The notes beneath the pieces were generated by a model. That model made no database searches. It was given only the letters and a program-made list of their open reading frames with translations, and had not been told where the DNA came from. 64,000 nucleotides of DNA from Verrucomicrobium sp. BvORR106 (GTDB lineage Bacteria > Verrucomicrobiota > Verrucomicrobiia > Verrucomicrobiales > Verrucomicrobiaceae). This document shows positions 17,035-25,876 of this stretch, one piece after another (the stretch's first letter is position 1; each line of letters opens with the position of its first letter). Location: NCBI RefSeq assembly GCF_000739655.1, contig NZ_BATR01000066.1, forward strand, positions 1 to 64,000, written 5' to 3'. The position numbers were made by a program, and so were the translations under genes.

Positions 17035-17035
17035 G

Positions 17036-17150
17036 GAATGATGAATTAGGAATTAGGAATGGATGAAAAAGCCCGGACCGCTGCGAGAAGACGCAGGCAG
17101 ATCCGGGCTGCTCCATTCCTAATTCAGAATTGCTAATTCCTAATTTCTAG
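17036..17150. repeat. 'GGAATTAGGAATG' short inverted repeats around a terminator
   Basis: GAATTAGGAATTAGGAATGG (17043-17062) and CCATTCCTAATTCAGAATTG (17113-17132) flank the sufD terminator in mirror orientation. The same pair recurs at 25745-25778 and 25836-25870. Confidence 0.7.
17065..17110 (-). terminator. Intrinsic terminator of the suf operon
   Basis: On the minus strand AGCCCGGA pairs with TCCGGGCT (17102-17109 with 17070-17077), with an inner TGCG/CGCA stem, and is followed by TTTTTC. It lies 37 bases after the sufD stop. Confidence 0.85.
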
Positions 17151-18499
17151 GCTGCCTGACGGGCGAATTTCTCCTCGATCCGGCGGTCCAGGGACTCGAT
17201 CAGCTCCTCGTGTCCGAGGCGGCTGATGACGTCTTCCACAAAGCCGATGGCGATGAGCTGACGGGACTCCTGGTCGGGAATGCCGCGGGCCTTGAGGTAG
17301 AAGAGTTCGTCAGCGCTGATGGGGGCACTGGTGGCACCGTGGCTGCACTTCACCTGGTCGGCGTTGATCTCCAGGCCGGGCATGGAGACGGCTTCGCTGT
17401 CCGCGCTGTTGAGCAGGTTGCGGCACTTCTGGTAGGCGTCCGTGTAGTGGGCACCGTCGGCCACGTTGATGAGGCCGGAGAAGATGGTGCGAGTCTTGTC
17501 GTACAGCGCGTTCTTGTAGAGCAGGTCGCTGTAGGTGTGGGGGGCCAGGTGGTTCTGCAAGGTGCGCATGTCCACGACCTGGCTGCTGAAGGGCAGGCTC
17601 ACGCCGAGCATGTCACTGCGGGAACCTTCGCCAGCGAGATCGCTCACGCTTTCACTGCGGGCGAACGACGCACCGAGCTGAAGCTGGAGGGCCTTCACCT
17701 GGGCATCCCGTGCCACCGTGGTGGAGGAGATGTGCAGGGCGCGGGCGGAGTCGGCAAGCTCTTGCGAGTTCACATACGTGATATGGCTGCCATTGCCCGC
17801 CACGAAGTCGGCCACAGCCACGCTCTGGGCCACCTCATCACGCAGGGAGGCGTGGTGGTCCAGCACCGTCACCTGGGCGTGATCGCCAGCGACGATGAGC
17901 GTGTGGGGGAAGACGAGACTGTTGACGCCTGAAACCCAATGGAAGATCTCGATGGGGGCTTTGAGCACCGCGTTCTTCGGCGCGAGGACCACGGCCCCGG
18001 CCTGGACGTGGGCCAGGTGGAGGGCGGCGAACTTCTCAGAACCCAGATCCGCCTTGCGCTTCATGAGGTACTGCTGAAGCACGTCTCCGTGCGAGCGCAG
18101 GGCCTCGGCAAAGGGTAGCACCACCACGCCCTGCTCCAGGCCATCGGTCTGGCTGTGGATGAGGCGGTCATTGAGGAAGATGAGGCGGGCAGCCACATGG
18201 GTGAGGCCCTTGGAGCCCTCAATGGCGGCCTGCTTCTCGGCCTCGGTCGTCTCACCGGCCAGGTGCAGGCCGTCCAGACTGAGGTTCTTGGACTGGGAAT
18301 ACCTCCAGTGCTCGTCTCTGAGACCGGGCATGGGCAGAGATTGGAACTCCTCCCAGGCGGCCCGGGCCCGCGACTGGAACCATTCCGGCGCGTCCTCCAG
18401 CTTGCTGAAGTCGGGCGTCAGATCAGTCGGTGCGGATGACAGGGGAGGGGATAAAGGCTTCTCCATTTCTGGTTCGGCGATGGGCGCAGCAACGCTCAT
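17147..18499 (-). CDS. sufD: Fe-S cluster assembly scaffold protein SufD (450 aa)
   Basis: Subunit of the cytoplasmic SufBCD complex that builds [4Fe-4S]/[2Fe-2S] clusters under oxidative stress or iron limitation. The N-terminal helical region (WFQSRARAAWEEFQSLPMPG and DEHWRYSQ) is typical of SufD. The C-terminal beta-helix ends in QVKCSHGATSAPISADELF, holding the conserved His that pairs with the SufB Cys, and the family signature YLKARGIPDQESRQLIAIGF. Length is normal to slightly long owing to a Pro-rich N-terminus. It is the last gene of fur-sufC-sufB-sufD, 49 bases after sufB, followed by a terminator. No sufS or sufE/sufU is in the window. Confidence 0.96.
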   Translation of the reverse strand: MSVAAPIAEPEMEKPLSPPLSSAPTDLTPDFSKLEDAPEWFQSRARAAWEEFQSLPMPGLRDEHWRYSQSKNLSLDGLHLAGETTEAEKQAAIEGSKGLTHVAARLIFLNDRLIHSQTDGLEQGVVVLPFAEALRSHGDVLQQYLMKRKADLGSEKFAALHLAHVQAGAVVLAPKNAVLKAPIEIFHWVSGVNSLVFPHTLIVAGDHAQVTVLDHHASLRDEVAQSVAVADFVAGNGSHITYVNSQELADSARALHISSTTVARDAQVKALQLQLGASFARSESVSDLAGEGSRSDMLGVSLPFSSQVVDMRTLQNHLAPHTYSDLLYKNALYDKTRTIFSGLINVADGAHYTDAYQKCRNLLNSADSEAVSMPGLEINADQVKCSHGATSAPISADELFYLKARGIPDQESRQLIAIGFVEDVISRLGHEELIESLDRRIEEKFARQAA

Positions 18500-18548
18500 G
18501 GATTGTGGTTGATGGGAAAAAGGTTGGAGGAAATAGGAAGTGGGTGGG

Positions 18549-19964
18549 TCAGCCTACGGAGCCTTCCATTTCGAGGTCGATCAGGCGCTTGAGCTCGACG
18601 CTGTATTCCATGGGGAACTCGCGCACGAGGTCGTTGATGAAGCCGTTCACGGAGAGGCTCATGGCCTCCGCCTCGCTCAGACCGCGCTGTTGCATGTAGA
18701 AGATCTGCTCCGCGCTCACCTGGCTCACGCTGGCCTCATGCTGCGTGGCGTGCTCGTTGCCGCGCACGTTGATCGCCGGGTAGGTGTCGGTGCGGCTGCT
18801 GGAGTTGATGAGCAGGGCGTCGCACTCGGTGTTGTTTTTGCAACCCTTGAGGTGCTTCGGGATGTGGACCAGGCCACGGTAGGTGGCGCGGCCCTTGCCG
18901 ATGCTGATGCTCTTGGAGATGACGTTGCTTGTCGTCTCGTCCGCAGCATGAATCATCTTGGCACCCGTGTCCTGGTGCTGGCCGGTGTTGGCCAGGGCGA
19001 TGCTGATGACCTCACCGCGGGCGCGGCGGCCTTTCATCACCACACCGGGGTACTTCATCGTGAGACGGCTGCCGATGTTGCAGTCGATCCAGCGCACCTC
19101 GGCGTCCTCATGCGCGATGCCGCGCTTGGTCACGAGGTTGAAGACGTTGCTGCTCCAGTTCTGCACGGTCACGTACTGGATCTTGGCGCCCTTCATGGCT
19201 ACCAGTTCCACCACGGCGCTGTGCAGCGTTGCGGTCTCGAACTTGGGAGCGGTGCAGCCTTCCATGTACATCACCTCAGCGCCTTCATCGGCGATGATGA
19301 GCGTGCGCTCGAACTGGCCGAACTGCTCGCTGTTGATGCGGAAGTAGGCCTGGAGCGGGTGCTTCACCTTCACGCCCGGCGGGATGTAGATGAACGAGCC
19401 GCCGCTGAACACCGCGCTGTTGAGCGCGCTGAACTTGTTGTCCCCGGTGGGGATGACCTTGCCAAACCACTTGCGGAAGATGTCCGGGTGCTGCTGGAGG
19501 GCCTCGGTGCTGTTCATGAAGATCACACCCTGCTCCTCCACCACCTTCTTCACGTTGGAGTAGGCGGCTTCGCTGTCGTACTGGGCCTCCACACCGGCCA
19601 GGAACTTGCGCTCCTGCTCGGGGATGCCCAGGCGTTCGAAGGTCTTCTTCACTTCCTCGGGCACATCGTCCCAGGAGCGTTTGGCCTTGCGGTCGCCGGC
19701 GAGGTAGTAGCGAAATTCCTCGAACTTGATGTTGTTGAGGTCCGTGGTGGCCCAGTGGGTGGGCATGGGCTTTTCCTCAAAGACCTTCAGGGCTTTTTTG
19801 CGGAACTCGCGCACCCAGTCGGGGTCGTTCTTGACGTCGCAAATGTAGTCGATGGTCTTTTCCGAAAGACCGTAGCCCGCATCATAGACGTGGTTCTCGG
19901 GGAAGTAGAAGTCTCCCACGGAATCCGCCCTGATGTCGGCGATGTCTGGTGTTTCAACACTCAT
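18549..19964 (-). CDS. sufB: Fe-S cluster assembly scaffold protein SufB (471 aa)
   Basis: Main scaffold subunit of SufBCD. N-terminal segment [19 protein letters not shown] and [17 protein letters not shown] are hallmark SufB. The C-terminal portion contains NNTECDALL with the conserved Cys at ~381, [14 protein letters not shown] and [20 protein letters not shown]. Full length. Lies 23 bases after sufC and 49 before sufD. The order C-B-D differs from the enterobacterial A-B-C-D-S-E arrangement. Confidence 0.97.
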   Translation of the reverse strand: MSVETPDIADIRADSVGDFYFPENHVYDAGYGLSEKTIDYICDVKNDPDWVREFRKKALKVFEEKPMPTHWATTDLNNIKFEEFRYYLAGDRKAKRSWDDVPEEVKKTFERLGIPEQERKFLAGVEAQYDSEAAYSNVKKVVEEQGVIFMNSTEALQQHPDIFRKWFGKVIPTGDNKFSALNSAVFSGGSFIYIPPGVKVKHPLQAYFRINSEQFGQFERTLIIADEGAEVMYMEGCTAPKFETATLHSAVVELVAMKGAKIQYVTVQNWSSNVFNLVTKRGIAHEDAEVRWIDCNIGSRLTMKYPGVVMKGRRARGEVISIALANTGQHQDTGAKMIHAADETTSNVISKSISIGKGRATYRGLVHIPKHLKGCKNNTECDALLINSSSRTDTYPAINVRGNEHATQHEASVSQVSAEQIFYMQQRGLSEAEAMSLSVNGFINDLVREFPMEYSVELKRLIDLEMEGSVG

Positions 19965-19987
19965 GTCGTACAGGATTTTGGGGTTTA

Positions 19988-20728
19988 TCAGGCCGCGTGG
20001 GTGAGCTCGTAGCCCTTGGCTTCCAGCTCCAGGGCCAGCTCGGGGCCGCCGCTGCGGATGAGGCGGCCTTCCACCATGACGTGAACGATGTCTGGCTTGA
20101 TGTAGTCCAGCAGGCGCTGGTAGTGGGTGATGACGAGGAAGCCACGCTCTGGTGAGCGCATGGCGTTCACGCCCTGGGAGACGACCTTCAGGGCGTCGAT
20201 GTCCAGACCGCTGTCGGTCTCGTCGAGAATGGAGTACTTGGGCTCCAGCATCATGAGCTGGAGGATCTCGTTGCGCTTCTTCTCCCCGCCGGAGAAGCCC
20301 TCGTTCACGGAGCGGGCGGTGAAGCTGCGGCTCATTTCCAGCTCATCCATGCGGCGGTAGAGCTGCTTGTAGTAGCCCACGGCGTCGAGTTCTTCGCCTT
20401 TGGGCAGACGGGCCTGGAGGGCGGCGCGGATGAAGTTGGCGTTGCTCACGCCGGGAATCTCAAAGGGGTACTGGAAGGCCAGGAAGAGCCCGGCACGGGA
20501 GCGGGCATCCACATCCATCGCCAGGAGGTCTTCACCATCCAGAGTGACACTGCCGGAGGTGACTTCGTAGTCTTCGTGACCGCACAGCACCTTGCTCAAG
20601 GTGCTTTTGCCGGAACCGTTCGGGCCCATGATGGCATGGACTTCACCGGGTTTCACTTCGAGGGAGAACCCTTTGAGAATTTCACGGTCAGGGATGCAGG
20701 CGTGCAGGTCTTGGATCAGGAGGCTCAT
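19988..20728 (-). CDS. sufC: Fe-S assembly ATPase SufC (246 aa)
   Basis: ABC-type ATPase that drives the conformational change of SufBCD. Walker A GPNGSGKS at 35-42. Q-loop in [14 protein letters not shown]. Signature [13 protein letters not shown] and the SufC-specific Walker [17 protein letters not shown]-loop ITHYQRLL. The length is typical. Start ATG 20728. It is second in the operon, 57 bases after the Fur-family gene. Confidence 0.97.
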   Translation of the reverse strand: MSLLIQDLHACIPDREILKGFSLEVKPGEVHAIMGPNGSGKSTLSKVLCGHEDYEVTSGSVTLDGEDLLAMDVDARSRAGLFLAFQYPFEIPGVSNANFIRAALQARLPKGEELDAVGYYKQLYRRMDELEMSRSFTARSVNEGFSGGEKKRNEILQLMMLEPKYSILDETDSGLDIDALKVVSQGVNAMRSPERGFLVITHYQRLLDYIKPDIVHVMVEGRLIRSGGPELALELEAKGYELTHAA

Positions 20729-20785
20729 GGATGGATGAAAAAGGGGAACAGGAACAAGGAGGTCAGGAAGCAGTTGGCGGGCAGG

Positions 20786-21235
20786 TCAAACTTGGGGTTT
20801 GGCGGTGGCATTTTTCTTCACGCACTCAGGGCAAATGCCACGGATGGCGATGTCGAGGCGCGTGACACGGCTGCCTTCCGGCAGTTTCCAGAGGGTGGAA
20901 ATGGGCATGTTGCTGATCGGGTGGGCATCGGCCACGGCACCGCATTGGTCGCAGTGGAAGTGCACGTGATCATTCATGTTGGCGCAGAAGCGGGAGGAGG
21001 CGCGGTCCAGATTGACCTGCTTGAGCAGCCCGTGTGCCACGAGCGTGTCCAGGCAGTTGTACACCGTGGCCAGTGAGATGGCTGGCACGTGCTCCTTGGC
21101 ACGCATAAAGACTTCCGTCGCAGTGGGATGGTCGTAAGACGCTTTCACCACCTCATGCACCACGGTCCGCTGCGGCGTCATCCGGAAATCGGCCGGCAGC
21201 ACGGGTTCATCATGTCCTGTCAGGTTGGCTTTCAT
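20786..21235 (-). CDS. Fur/PerR-family metalloregulator (149 aa)
   Basis: Winged-helix repressor that senses Fe or peroxide. The DNA-binding part has FRMTPQRTVVHEVV (18-31) and the recognition helix SLATVYNCLDTL (54-65). The dimer/metal domain has NDHVHFHCDQC (88-98), and a second CPEC at 135-138 completes the four-Cys structural zinc site as in PerR and some Fur proteins. I take the ATG at 21235 (MKANLTGHDE); a GTG 13 codons upstream is weaker. It is the first gene of the suf operon and probably controls it and itself through the box at 21295-21314. Fur versus PerR cannot be decided from sequence alone. Confidence 0.9.
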   Translation of the reverse strand: MKANLTGHDEPVLPADFRMTPQRTVVHEVVKASYDHPTATEVFMRAKEHVPAISLATVYNCLDTLVAHGLLKQVNLDRASSRFCANMNDHVHFHCDQCGAVADAHPISNMPISTLWKLPEGSRVTRLDIAIRGICPECVKKNATAKPQV

Positions 21236-21294
21236 GGGCAAGCCCAGCTGCAAAGGATGCGATGCTGGGACCACACGTTATTCAGTTTTGGAAT

Positions 21295-21314
21295 GAGATC
21301 AATAATCATTCTAA
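21295..21314. promoter_or_regulatory. Per/Fur-box-like operator upstream of fur-suf
   Basis: On the minus strand TTAGAATGATTATTG matches the 15-bp Per box TTATAATNATTATAA at 12 of 14 defined positions; the same bases also fit a Fur box loosely. It lies 60-80 bases before the regulator's ATG. Read by eye. Confidence 0.55.
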
Positions 21315-21443
21315 GAAAGCTACGTGTGCCCGCTGTGCCGGGATGATCTGATCTGTATCGGGATTTGCCCTGTTTTGATTAGCAGGGGTTGATGGTTAAG
21401 TTTTTCAGGGGGTGATCCTCGATGAGGAGAGGGCGGTTTCTTT

Positions 21444-22187
21444 TTGCAATCAGGGTGGGGAGCGCTACTTTTCCCCATTGCTTTGAGTCATGGAGCCTTC
21501 GCCTTCCAGCCAAGAGAATCAGGAGATTGTGATCCTGACGCCAGTAGAGATGCGTCAAGTTCGCTTGCAGGGCTCTGCCTACACACGGAGCTCCTTGAGC
21601 CAACGGGCGATGCACGCTATGATGCGGAAGAATGGAAGCGTGCCCAGTCCGAATCCTTGGTACACTGGGCGGAAGCAAGGGGCCTTGTCCTCGACCTGAG
21701 GGCGTTTGAGGCGAAGGTCGCCAATCTGAAAGATCTTGAAGGCGGGTTGGAGCACCGGGTCTTTGGGTACAAAGAACTTGGGCGGGTGATCAAGACGACC
21801 AAGCCTCCGAACTTTGGCCTGTATGAGGATCTTCCCATCTACGTGCGCAATCTGGTCCGGTGTAACCTGGTGTTTGGTGATGATATCAGCATTGTGGGAG
21901 TGCTGAAGACGGATGATGGGGCTGCACTGGTCACTTCCCAGGAGTTTGTGCCCGGGAGATCCCCCTCGGATCTCCAGGTCGAAAGCTGGTTTCTGAGGCA
22001 GGGTTGTGAGCGGCTTGGGAAACACATCTGGAAGTATCCCGACGGAACCCGGGTAGCGGACACGCACGGCCGTAATTTTATCCGGACTGCCGAGAACCAA
22101 ATCGTGCCAATTGATGTGCATGTTGAGGTTCTGGGCTCCAGTTGGACGGAAAAGCTTTGTGTCCTACTGGCGGCGGCCCAGGGATGA
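21444..22187 (+). CDS. Kinase-like orphan protein with uncertain N-terminus (Kinase-PolyVal-like)
   Basis: Residues ~50-230 read as a compact protein-kinase-like fold of the kind found in phage/plasmid polyvalent proteins. HRVFGYKELGRVIKTTKPPN carries a VIK-like strand, LVTSQEFVPGRSPS a hinge, DTHGRNFI (206-213) a D-x-H-x3-N-type catalytic loop, and VPIDVHVE a metal-binding Asp. The N-terminus is unclear. In this frame the only upstream start is a TTG at 21444. A good ATG at 21490 opens another frame (MEPSPSSQENQEIVILTPVE) that ends at 21699, so a frameshift near 21540-21610 is possible. Reliable coding begins at about 21590 (ELLEPTGDARYDAEEW). Function unknown. It stands alone between fur-suf and proC. 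Confidence 0.6.
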   Translation: MQSGWGALLFPIALSHGAFAFQPRESGDCDPDASRDASSSLAGLCLHTELLEPTGDARYDAEEWKRAQSESLVHWAEARGLVLDLRAFEAKVANLKDLEGGLEHRVFGYKELGRVIKTTKPPNFGLYEDLPIYVRNLVRCNLVFGDDISIVGVLKTDDGAALVTSQEFVPGRSPSDLQVESWFLRQGCERLGKHIWKYPDGTRVADTHGRNFIRTAENQIVPIDVHVEVLGSSWTEKLCVLLAAAQG

Positions 22188-22245
22188 GGCCGTGTGGCTT
22201 TCTCGCTTGGCATTCGGCAGTTCTCTTCCAAGATGCCTGTCACAA

Positions 22246-23049
22246 ATGAAAATTGGACTGATTGGTTGCGGGAAAATGGGTGGAGCCTTGCTGCGCGGGG
22301 CGCTCAAGGCTGGTCTGGCTGAGGCCAGGGGCGTGATCCTCTACGACAAGGTGCCTGCTGCCGTGGCGGCGCTCCAGGAAGCCTCCGCCGAGGTGCAGGT
22401 GGCCAAAAGTCCCGCTGAAGTCGCGGAAAATGCGGATGTGGTGATCCTCGCGGTGAAGCCGCAGGACATGAAGCCGCTGCTGGAAGGGCTCTCCAAGAGT
22501 GATTCTGCCCCGCTGTACCTCTCCATCGCCGCCGGACTGACGCTGGCGCAACTGGAGGGCTGGCTGGGTGGGAAGGCCCGGGTGGTACGCTCCATGCCGA
22601 ACACCCCCGCCCTGCTCCTGGCAGGTGCCTCCGCCTACTCCCGCGGTGCGCAGGCCACCGATGCCGATCTGGATCTGGCCAAGGCTGTGCTCGGAGCTGT
22701 GGGCTTGGCCCAAGAAGTGCCGGAAAACCTGCTGGACGCTGTGACTGGCCTGAGCGGCAGCGGCCCGGCCTATGTGTACACAGTGATTGAAGCTCTCGCG
22801 GATGGCGGCGTTTTAATGGGACTGCCCCGGGCTACCGCCCTGCAACTGGCTGCCCAGACGGTCGCCGGAGCCGCCCAGATGGTGCTTGAAACCGGCAAGC
22901 ATCCCGGCGTGCTGCGTGATGAGGTGACCAGCCCTGGCGGCACCACCATCGCCGGTCTGGAACAGCTTGAGGCCCAGGGACTTCGCAATGCGTTGATCCA
23001 GGCTGTGCGCAAGGCGACTGAGCGCAGCAAGGAGCTCGCCGCCCGCTAA
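22246..23049 (+). CDS. proC: Pyrroline-5-carboxylate reductase (267 aa)
   Basis: Last step of proline synthesis: NAD(P)H reduction of pyrroline-5-carboxylate. N-terminal Rossmann motif IGLIGCGKMGGALLRG, then VVILAVKPQDM, RSMPNTPALLLAGASAYS and the C-terminal dimer signature GLSGSGPAYVYTVIEALADG and DEVTSPGGTTIAGL. Normal length. Start ATG 22246 directly before the nucleotide-binding strand; longer frames run into the preceding gene. No proA/proB nearby. Confidence 0.97.
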   Translation: MKIGLIGCGKMGGALLRGALKAGLAEARGVILYDKVPAAVAALQEASAEVQVAKSPAEVAENADVVILAVKPQDMKPLLEGLSKSDSAPLYLSIAAGLTLAQLEGWLGGKARVVRSMPNTPALLLAGASAYSRGAQATDADLDLAKAVLGAVGLAQEVPENLLDAVTGLSGSGPAYVYTVIEALADGGVLMGLPRATALQLAAQTVAGAAQMVLETGKHPGVLRDEVTSPGGTTIAGLEQLEAQGLRNALIQAVRKATERSKELAAR

Positions 23050-23239
23050 CCGGCTGGGGGAGATCCTGATACGGGCTTCGCCGTCTCCAGAGGGGGATGG
23101 TGAATTCTGTTTAGCCGGGCTTAAAGCGACCCGGGGCAGGTGAGGGGCGAATCAGGGGAAACAAGAGAGACGGAACATCTGGATGAATAAACCTTCATCC
23201 GGCCCGTCCAACGGGAAGCAACCCAAACCCTGAAGATCT

Positions 23240-23524
23240 ATGAAAACCCTTCTAGCATTCCTCGCCGTTGCCGTGACCCTGGGCTTTGCCGCACCGCAGT
23301 CTGCGGATGCGCGTGACCGCCGACACCGTCACCACCATCATCGGTCCTATCATCATCACCACCACCACCGGCATTACTGCCCGCCCACCTACCGGTACTA
23401 CAGTTCAGGGTATTATTCCCGGCCCCGCTACTACGGGTCCTACTCCCGCCCGTACTACCGTGACAACTGCTACCCACCCCGTGCCCGCGTGTATCTGCCC
23501 GGTATTGGGATTGTGATCAGGTAG
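23240..23524 (+). CDS. Secreted His/Tyr/Arg-rich small protein (94 aa)
   Basis: Signal peptide MKTLLAFLAVAVTLGFA with cleavage after about residue 24 (SADA). The mature part is a low-complexity run: two poly-His blocks within residues 27-45 (RHRHHHHRSYHHHHHHRHY), then Tyr/Ser/Arg/Pro repeats (YYSSGYYSRPRYYGSYSRP), and a hydrophobic end VYLPGIGIVIR. Two Cys may form a disulfide. Similar His-rich secreted proteins in planctomycete/verrucomicrobial genomes are unstudied; metal binding is likely from composition. Its own terminator follows at 23596. Confidence 0.8.
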   Translation: MKTLLAFLAVAVTLGFAAPQSADARDRRHRHHHHRSYHHHHHHRHYCPPTYRYYSSGYYSRPRYYGSYSRPYYRDNCYPPRARVYLPGIGIVIR

Positions 23525-23595
23525 TTCCGGGAGGAAGTGAGAAGTTGAGAGTGAAAAGTAAAAAGTGGTGAGCGGTTAGAGGTAAGTAAAGTTTG

Positions 23596-23637
23596 GCGGT
23601 GAGTCGGACGCAGAGGCGTCTGGCTCACCGCTTTTTT
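23596..23637 (+). terminator. Intrinsic terminator after the His-rich gene
   Basis: A 16-bp stem (23596-23611 with 23616-23631, two G-U pairs, loop AGAG) followed by TTTTTT. Confidence 0.85.
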
Positions 23638-23789
23638 ATTGTTGGCGTATTGGGTCAACTGGAACCGGACCGCTTAAAAGCGGAACTCCAACTCCTCTCC
23701 GTTCAAGCTGCGGGGGATCATTGCGCGACACCGCCTGTGTAGAACCGTCTCTGCAAGCCGTGTGTTGTGTTCTCGGACCCCGCCGCTCC

Positions 23790-23814
23790 CAACACCTTGA
23801 CCACTGACGCACCG
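23790..23814 (-). repeat. Dispersed repeat family 1 (short copy)
   Basis: CAACACCTTGACCACTGACG then CACCG. It stops directly at the 3' end of the TPR gene on the minus strand. Confidence 0.8.
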
Positions 23815-23816
23815 AA

Positions 23817-24515
23817 CTACTGGCTCCATCCGCGTAGCTTCACGTGCACCTGGGCCACTTTTCCCATGTAGTGGTCCATCTTGTACTCTGTGGCGGCTTT
23901 TACCATGTGGGCTTTGGCCTTGTCCACGTTGCCGAGGGCTTCCTCGTAGAGCCCCAGGTAGAGGTGGGCGTAGCACAGCTGGTTGCGCAGTGCCTCGCTG
24001 CCTTTCTCACCTTTGGCGGCGGCTTTGAGCACCTCTTCTTCGCTGCCTTTCCCGGCAAAGAGATCGTGCACTTGTTTCATCGGCACGCGGGTGTCGCCCT
24101 CGATCGGGATCAGCACCTTGCGGGCGGCCTCGGCGCCGTCCTTCTTCGCCACGCAGATGAAGTGCCAGGCGGCGTTCTCCACGTCATTGGGGTTCACGGT
24201 CTGGTGAAGCTCGAATTGTTTCCTGCCACCCGTGTAGTCCTCTGCATAATACTGCGCCAGCCCCCGCTGCCAGAGCTGCGGGGCGATGCGGGGCTGGAGC
24301 TTGATGGCCTGGTCAAAGGCCTCCACACTCTCCTTCGCCTTCCCGGCAAAGAAGAGCGCGACACCGTCTCCGAACCACGAGTCAGCCATCGCCTCCGGAC
24401 TGCTGGCGGCGCTATCCTGCGCATGGAGGGCGCAGGGCAGGGCCAGAGGGATTGCCAGCAGGCCTCCCAGCAAAGCGCGGAGTACCAGAGGGCGGATGAA
24501 CTGAGGCAGAGTCAT
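23817..24515 (-). CDS. Secreted TPR-repeat protein (232 aa)
   Basis: Signal peptide (hydrophobic core LLGGLLAIPLALPCALHAQ, cleavage after ~residue 32) followed by two to three tetratricopeptide repeats: SWFGDGVALFFAGKAKESVE, APQLWQRGLAQYYAEDYTGG, and near the end LCYAHLYLGLYEEALGNVDK. Resembles NlpI-like periplasmic TPR proteins in outline. Probably a periplasmic protein-protein interaction module. It lies 14 bases after the redoxin gene, in the same operon. Confidence 0.8.
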   Translation of the reverse strand: MTLPQFIRPLVLRALLGGLLAIPLALPCALHAQDSAASSPEAMADSWFGDGVALFFAGKAKESVEAFDQAIKLQPRIAPQLWQRGLAQYYAEDYTGGRKQFELHQTVNPNDVENAAWHFICVAKKDGAEAARKVLIPIEGDTRVPMKQVHDLFAGKGSEEEVLKAAAKGEKGSEALRNQLCYAHLYLGLYEEALGNVDKAKAHMVKAATEYKMDHYMGKVAQVHVKLRGWSQ

Positions 24516-24529
24516 GGGAGGGGAAGGGG

Positions 24530-25732
24530 TTACTCAGGCTTGTAGTAGCGGCCCATGAATTTGAGGATGGCATCGCGCATTTCTTCACCGTCCACCTCGC
24601 CGTTGTGCCGCCAGATGATGTCGCCATTCGGTGCCACCAGCACGGTGTGCGGCGTGGGGCCCTGCCACTCAGGATCCAGCGCCTTGATGAGGTCTTCGTG
24701 GCTGCCGGTGTAGATGTAGCTGTTGGTGGTGCGGCCCTCCGCCTTCACGCTGGGTTTGATCTTGTCCGGGATGGCTGCGCCCTGGGATTCGAGGAACTCC
24801 TTCACCTTGGCCTTGGATTCTGGCTGGTCCAGGCTCAGGGTGATGAACTCAAAGTCACGCAGGCCGAACTTGCGGGCCGTCTTGGCGAGTTCAGGAAACT
24901 CCTCCACACACGAGATGCACCAGGTGGCCCACACGTTGATCAGGCGCACCTTCTTGGTGCCGTTCTTCCGGATTGCGGCCACGCCGGCGGCATCGATGTT
25001 CTCCACATCCACCGGGGCATGGGCCCACTTCTTGTCGTCCTCAGCCACATTAGCCTTCTTGCCCAGCCACTTGGTGGAGCAGCCGTGCACCTTGGAGGTC
25101 TCCACGGCCACCGGCTTGCCTGCCAACAGTGCTTCCACGGCATTGCGGGCATCGTGGGTCTTCACCGTGGCGGGATCGGCGAAACGGGAGTCATCAAACG
25201 CGCCTTTGTAGCGCAGTTTGCGATCCGCATCGAAGAGGAACACATGTGGCGTGGCCAGGCAGCCATAGGCCTTCGCCGCGGTCTGAGCCTCGCCATCGTA
25301 GAGATAGGGGAAGTTGAAGTTCTGCTCCTTGGCGTGGAGCTTCATCTCATCGAAGCTGTCGTTGTACTTGGAATATCCCAGCTCATCCGGACGCAGAGAG
25401 GCGGGGTTGTTGGGGTTGATCGCCACCAGCGCAAAGCTCGCGCCCTTCTCCTTCAGATCCGCCACGAGTTTCTTGATGCGCTCTTCCGAAGCCTGCGAAT
25501 CCGGGCAGTGGTTCGAGATGAAAGCGACCATCAACAGCTTGGCGTCCTTGTAGTCCGCCAGCGTGTGCGTTTTGCCATCAATGCCCGGGAGCTTGAAATC
25601 CGGCGCGGCACTCCCGATGGCCAGTTCCTGCGCGTCTTCCGGCAGGCCACTCGACTTCTTGGGCTTGGCAGGATCGGGAGCGGCGGAGGCGAGCCCGGCG
25701 GCTAGGATGAGGAAGGTGAGGAGGAGCTTCAT
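24530..25732 (-). CDS. Secreted protein with two thioredoxin-like domains (400 aa)
   Basis: Signal peptide MKLLLTFLILAAGLASA. Domain 1 (residues ~35-190) is an AhpC/TSA-type redoxin with PDFKLPGIDGKTHTLADYKD and a single Cys, SNHCPDS. Domain 2 (~245-400) is a TlpA-like thioredoxin with ATWCISCVEEFPEL (CxxC), plus TPHTVLVAPNGDIIWRHNGE. A Cys in VHGCSTKWLGKK sits between them. The first domain lacks a resolving Cys, so only domain 2 has a normal dithiol. Such tandem redoxins in verrucomicrobia/planctomycetes are of unknown partner. Extracytoplasmic redox role inferred. Confidence 0.85.
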   Translation of the reverse strand: MKLLLTFLILAAGLASAAPDPAKPKKSSGLPEDAQELAIGSAAPDFKLPGIDGKTHTLADYKDAKLLMVAFISNHCPDSQASEERIKKLVADLKEKGASFALVAINPNNPASLRPDELGYSKYNDSFDEMKLHAKEQNFNFPYLYDGEAQTAAKAYGCLATPHVFLFDADRKLRYKGAFDDSRFADPATVKTHDARNAVEALLAGKPVAVETSKVHGCSTKWLGKKANVAEDDKKWAHAPVDVENIDAAGVAAIRKNGTKKVRLINVWATWCISCVEEFPELAKTARKFGLRDFEFITLSLDQPESKAKVKEFLESQGAAIPDKIKPSVKAEGRTTNSYIYTGSHEDLIKALDPEWQGPTPHTVLVAPNGDIIWRHNGEVDGEEMRDAILKFMGRYYKPE

Positions 25733-25744
25733 GGCGGGGTGAAA

Positions 25745-25870
25745 TTAGGAATGATGAATGAAGAATTAGGAATGGGGAATGCAAATGGGGGGCGGCGCAG
25801 GATGGAAGTCGGGAGGGCGAAGTATTTGATGCTTCCATTCCTAATTCAGAATTCCTCATTCCTAATTTTT
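25745..25870. repeat. Second 'GGAATTAGGAATG' mirror pair
   Basis: AATTAGGAATGATGAATGAA...GGAATGGGG at 25745-25778 and CCATTCCTAATTCAGAATTC at 25836-25855, facing each other as at 17043/17113. Located between cupin and redoxin genes. Confidence 0.7.
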
Positions 25871-25876
25871 TGATCG

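Noticed and set aside
18540-20012. 490-aa plus-strand open frame over sufB
   Set aside because: Antisense shadow of SufB; no protein-like pattern.
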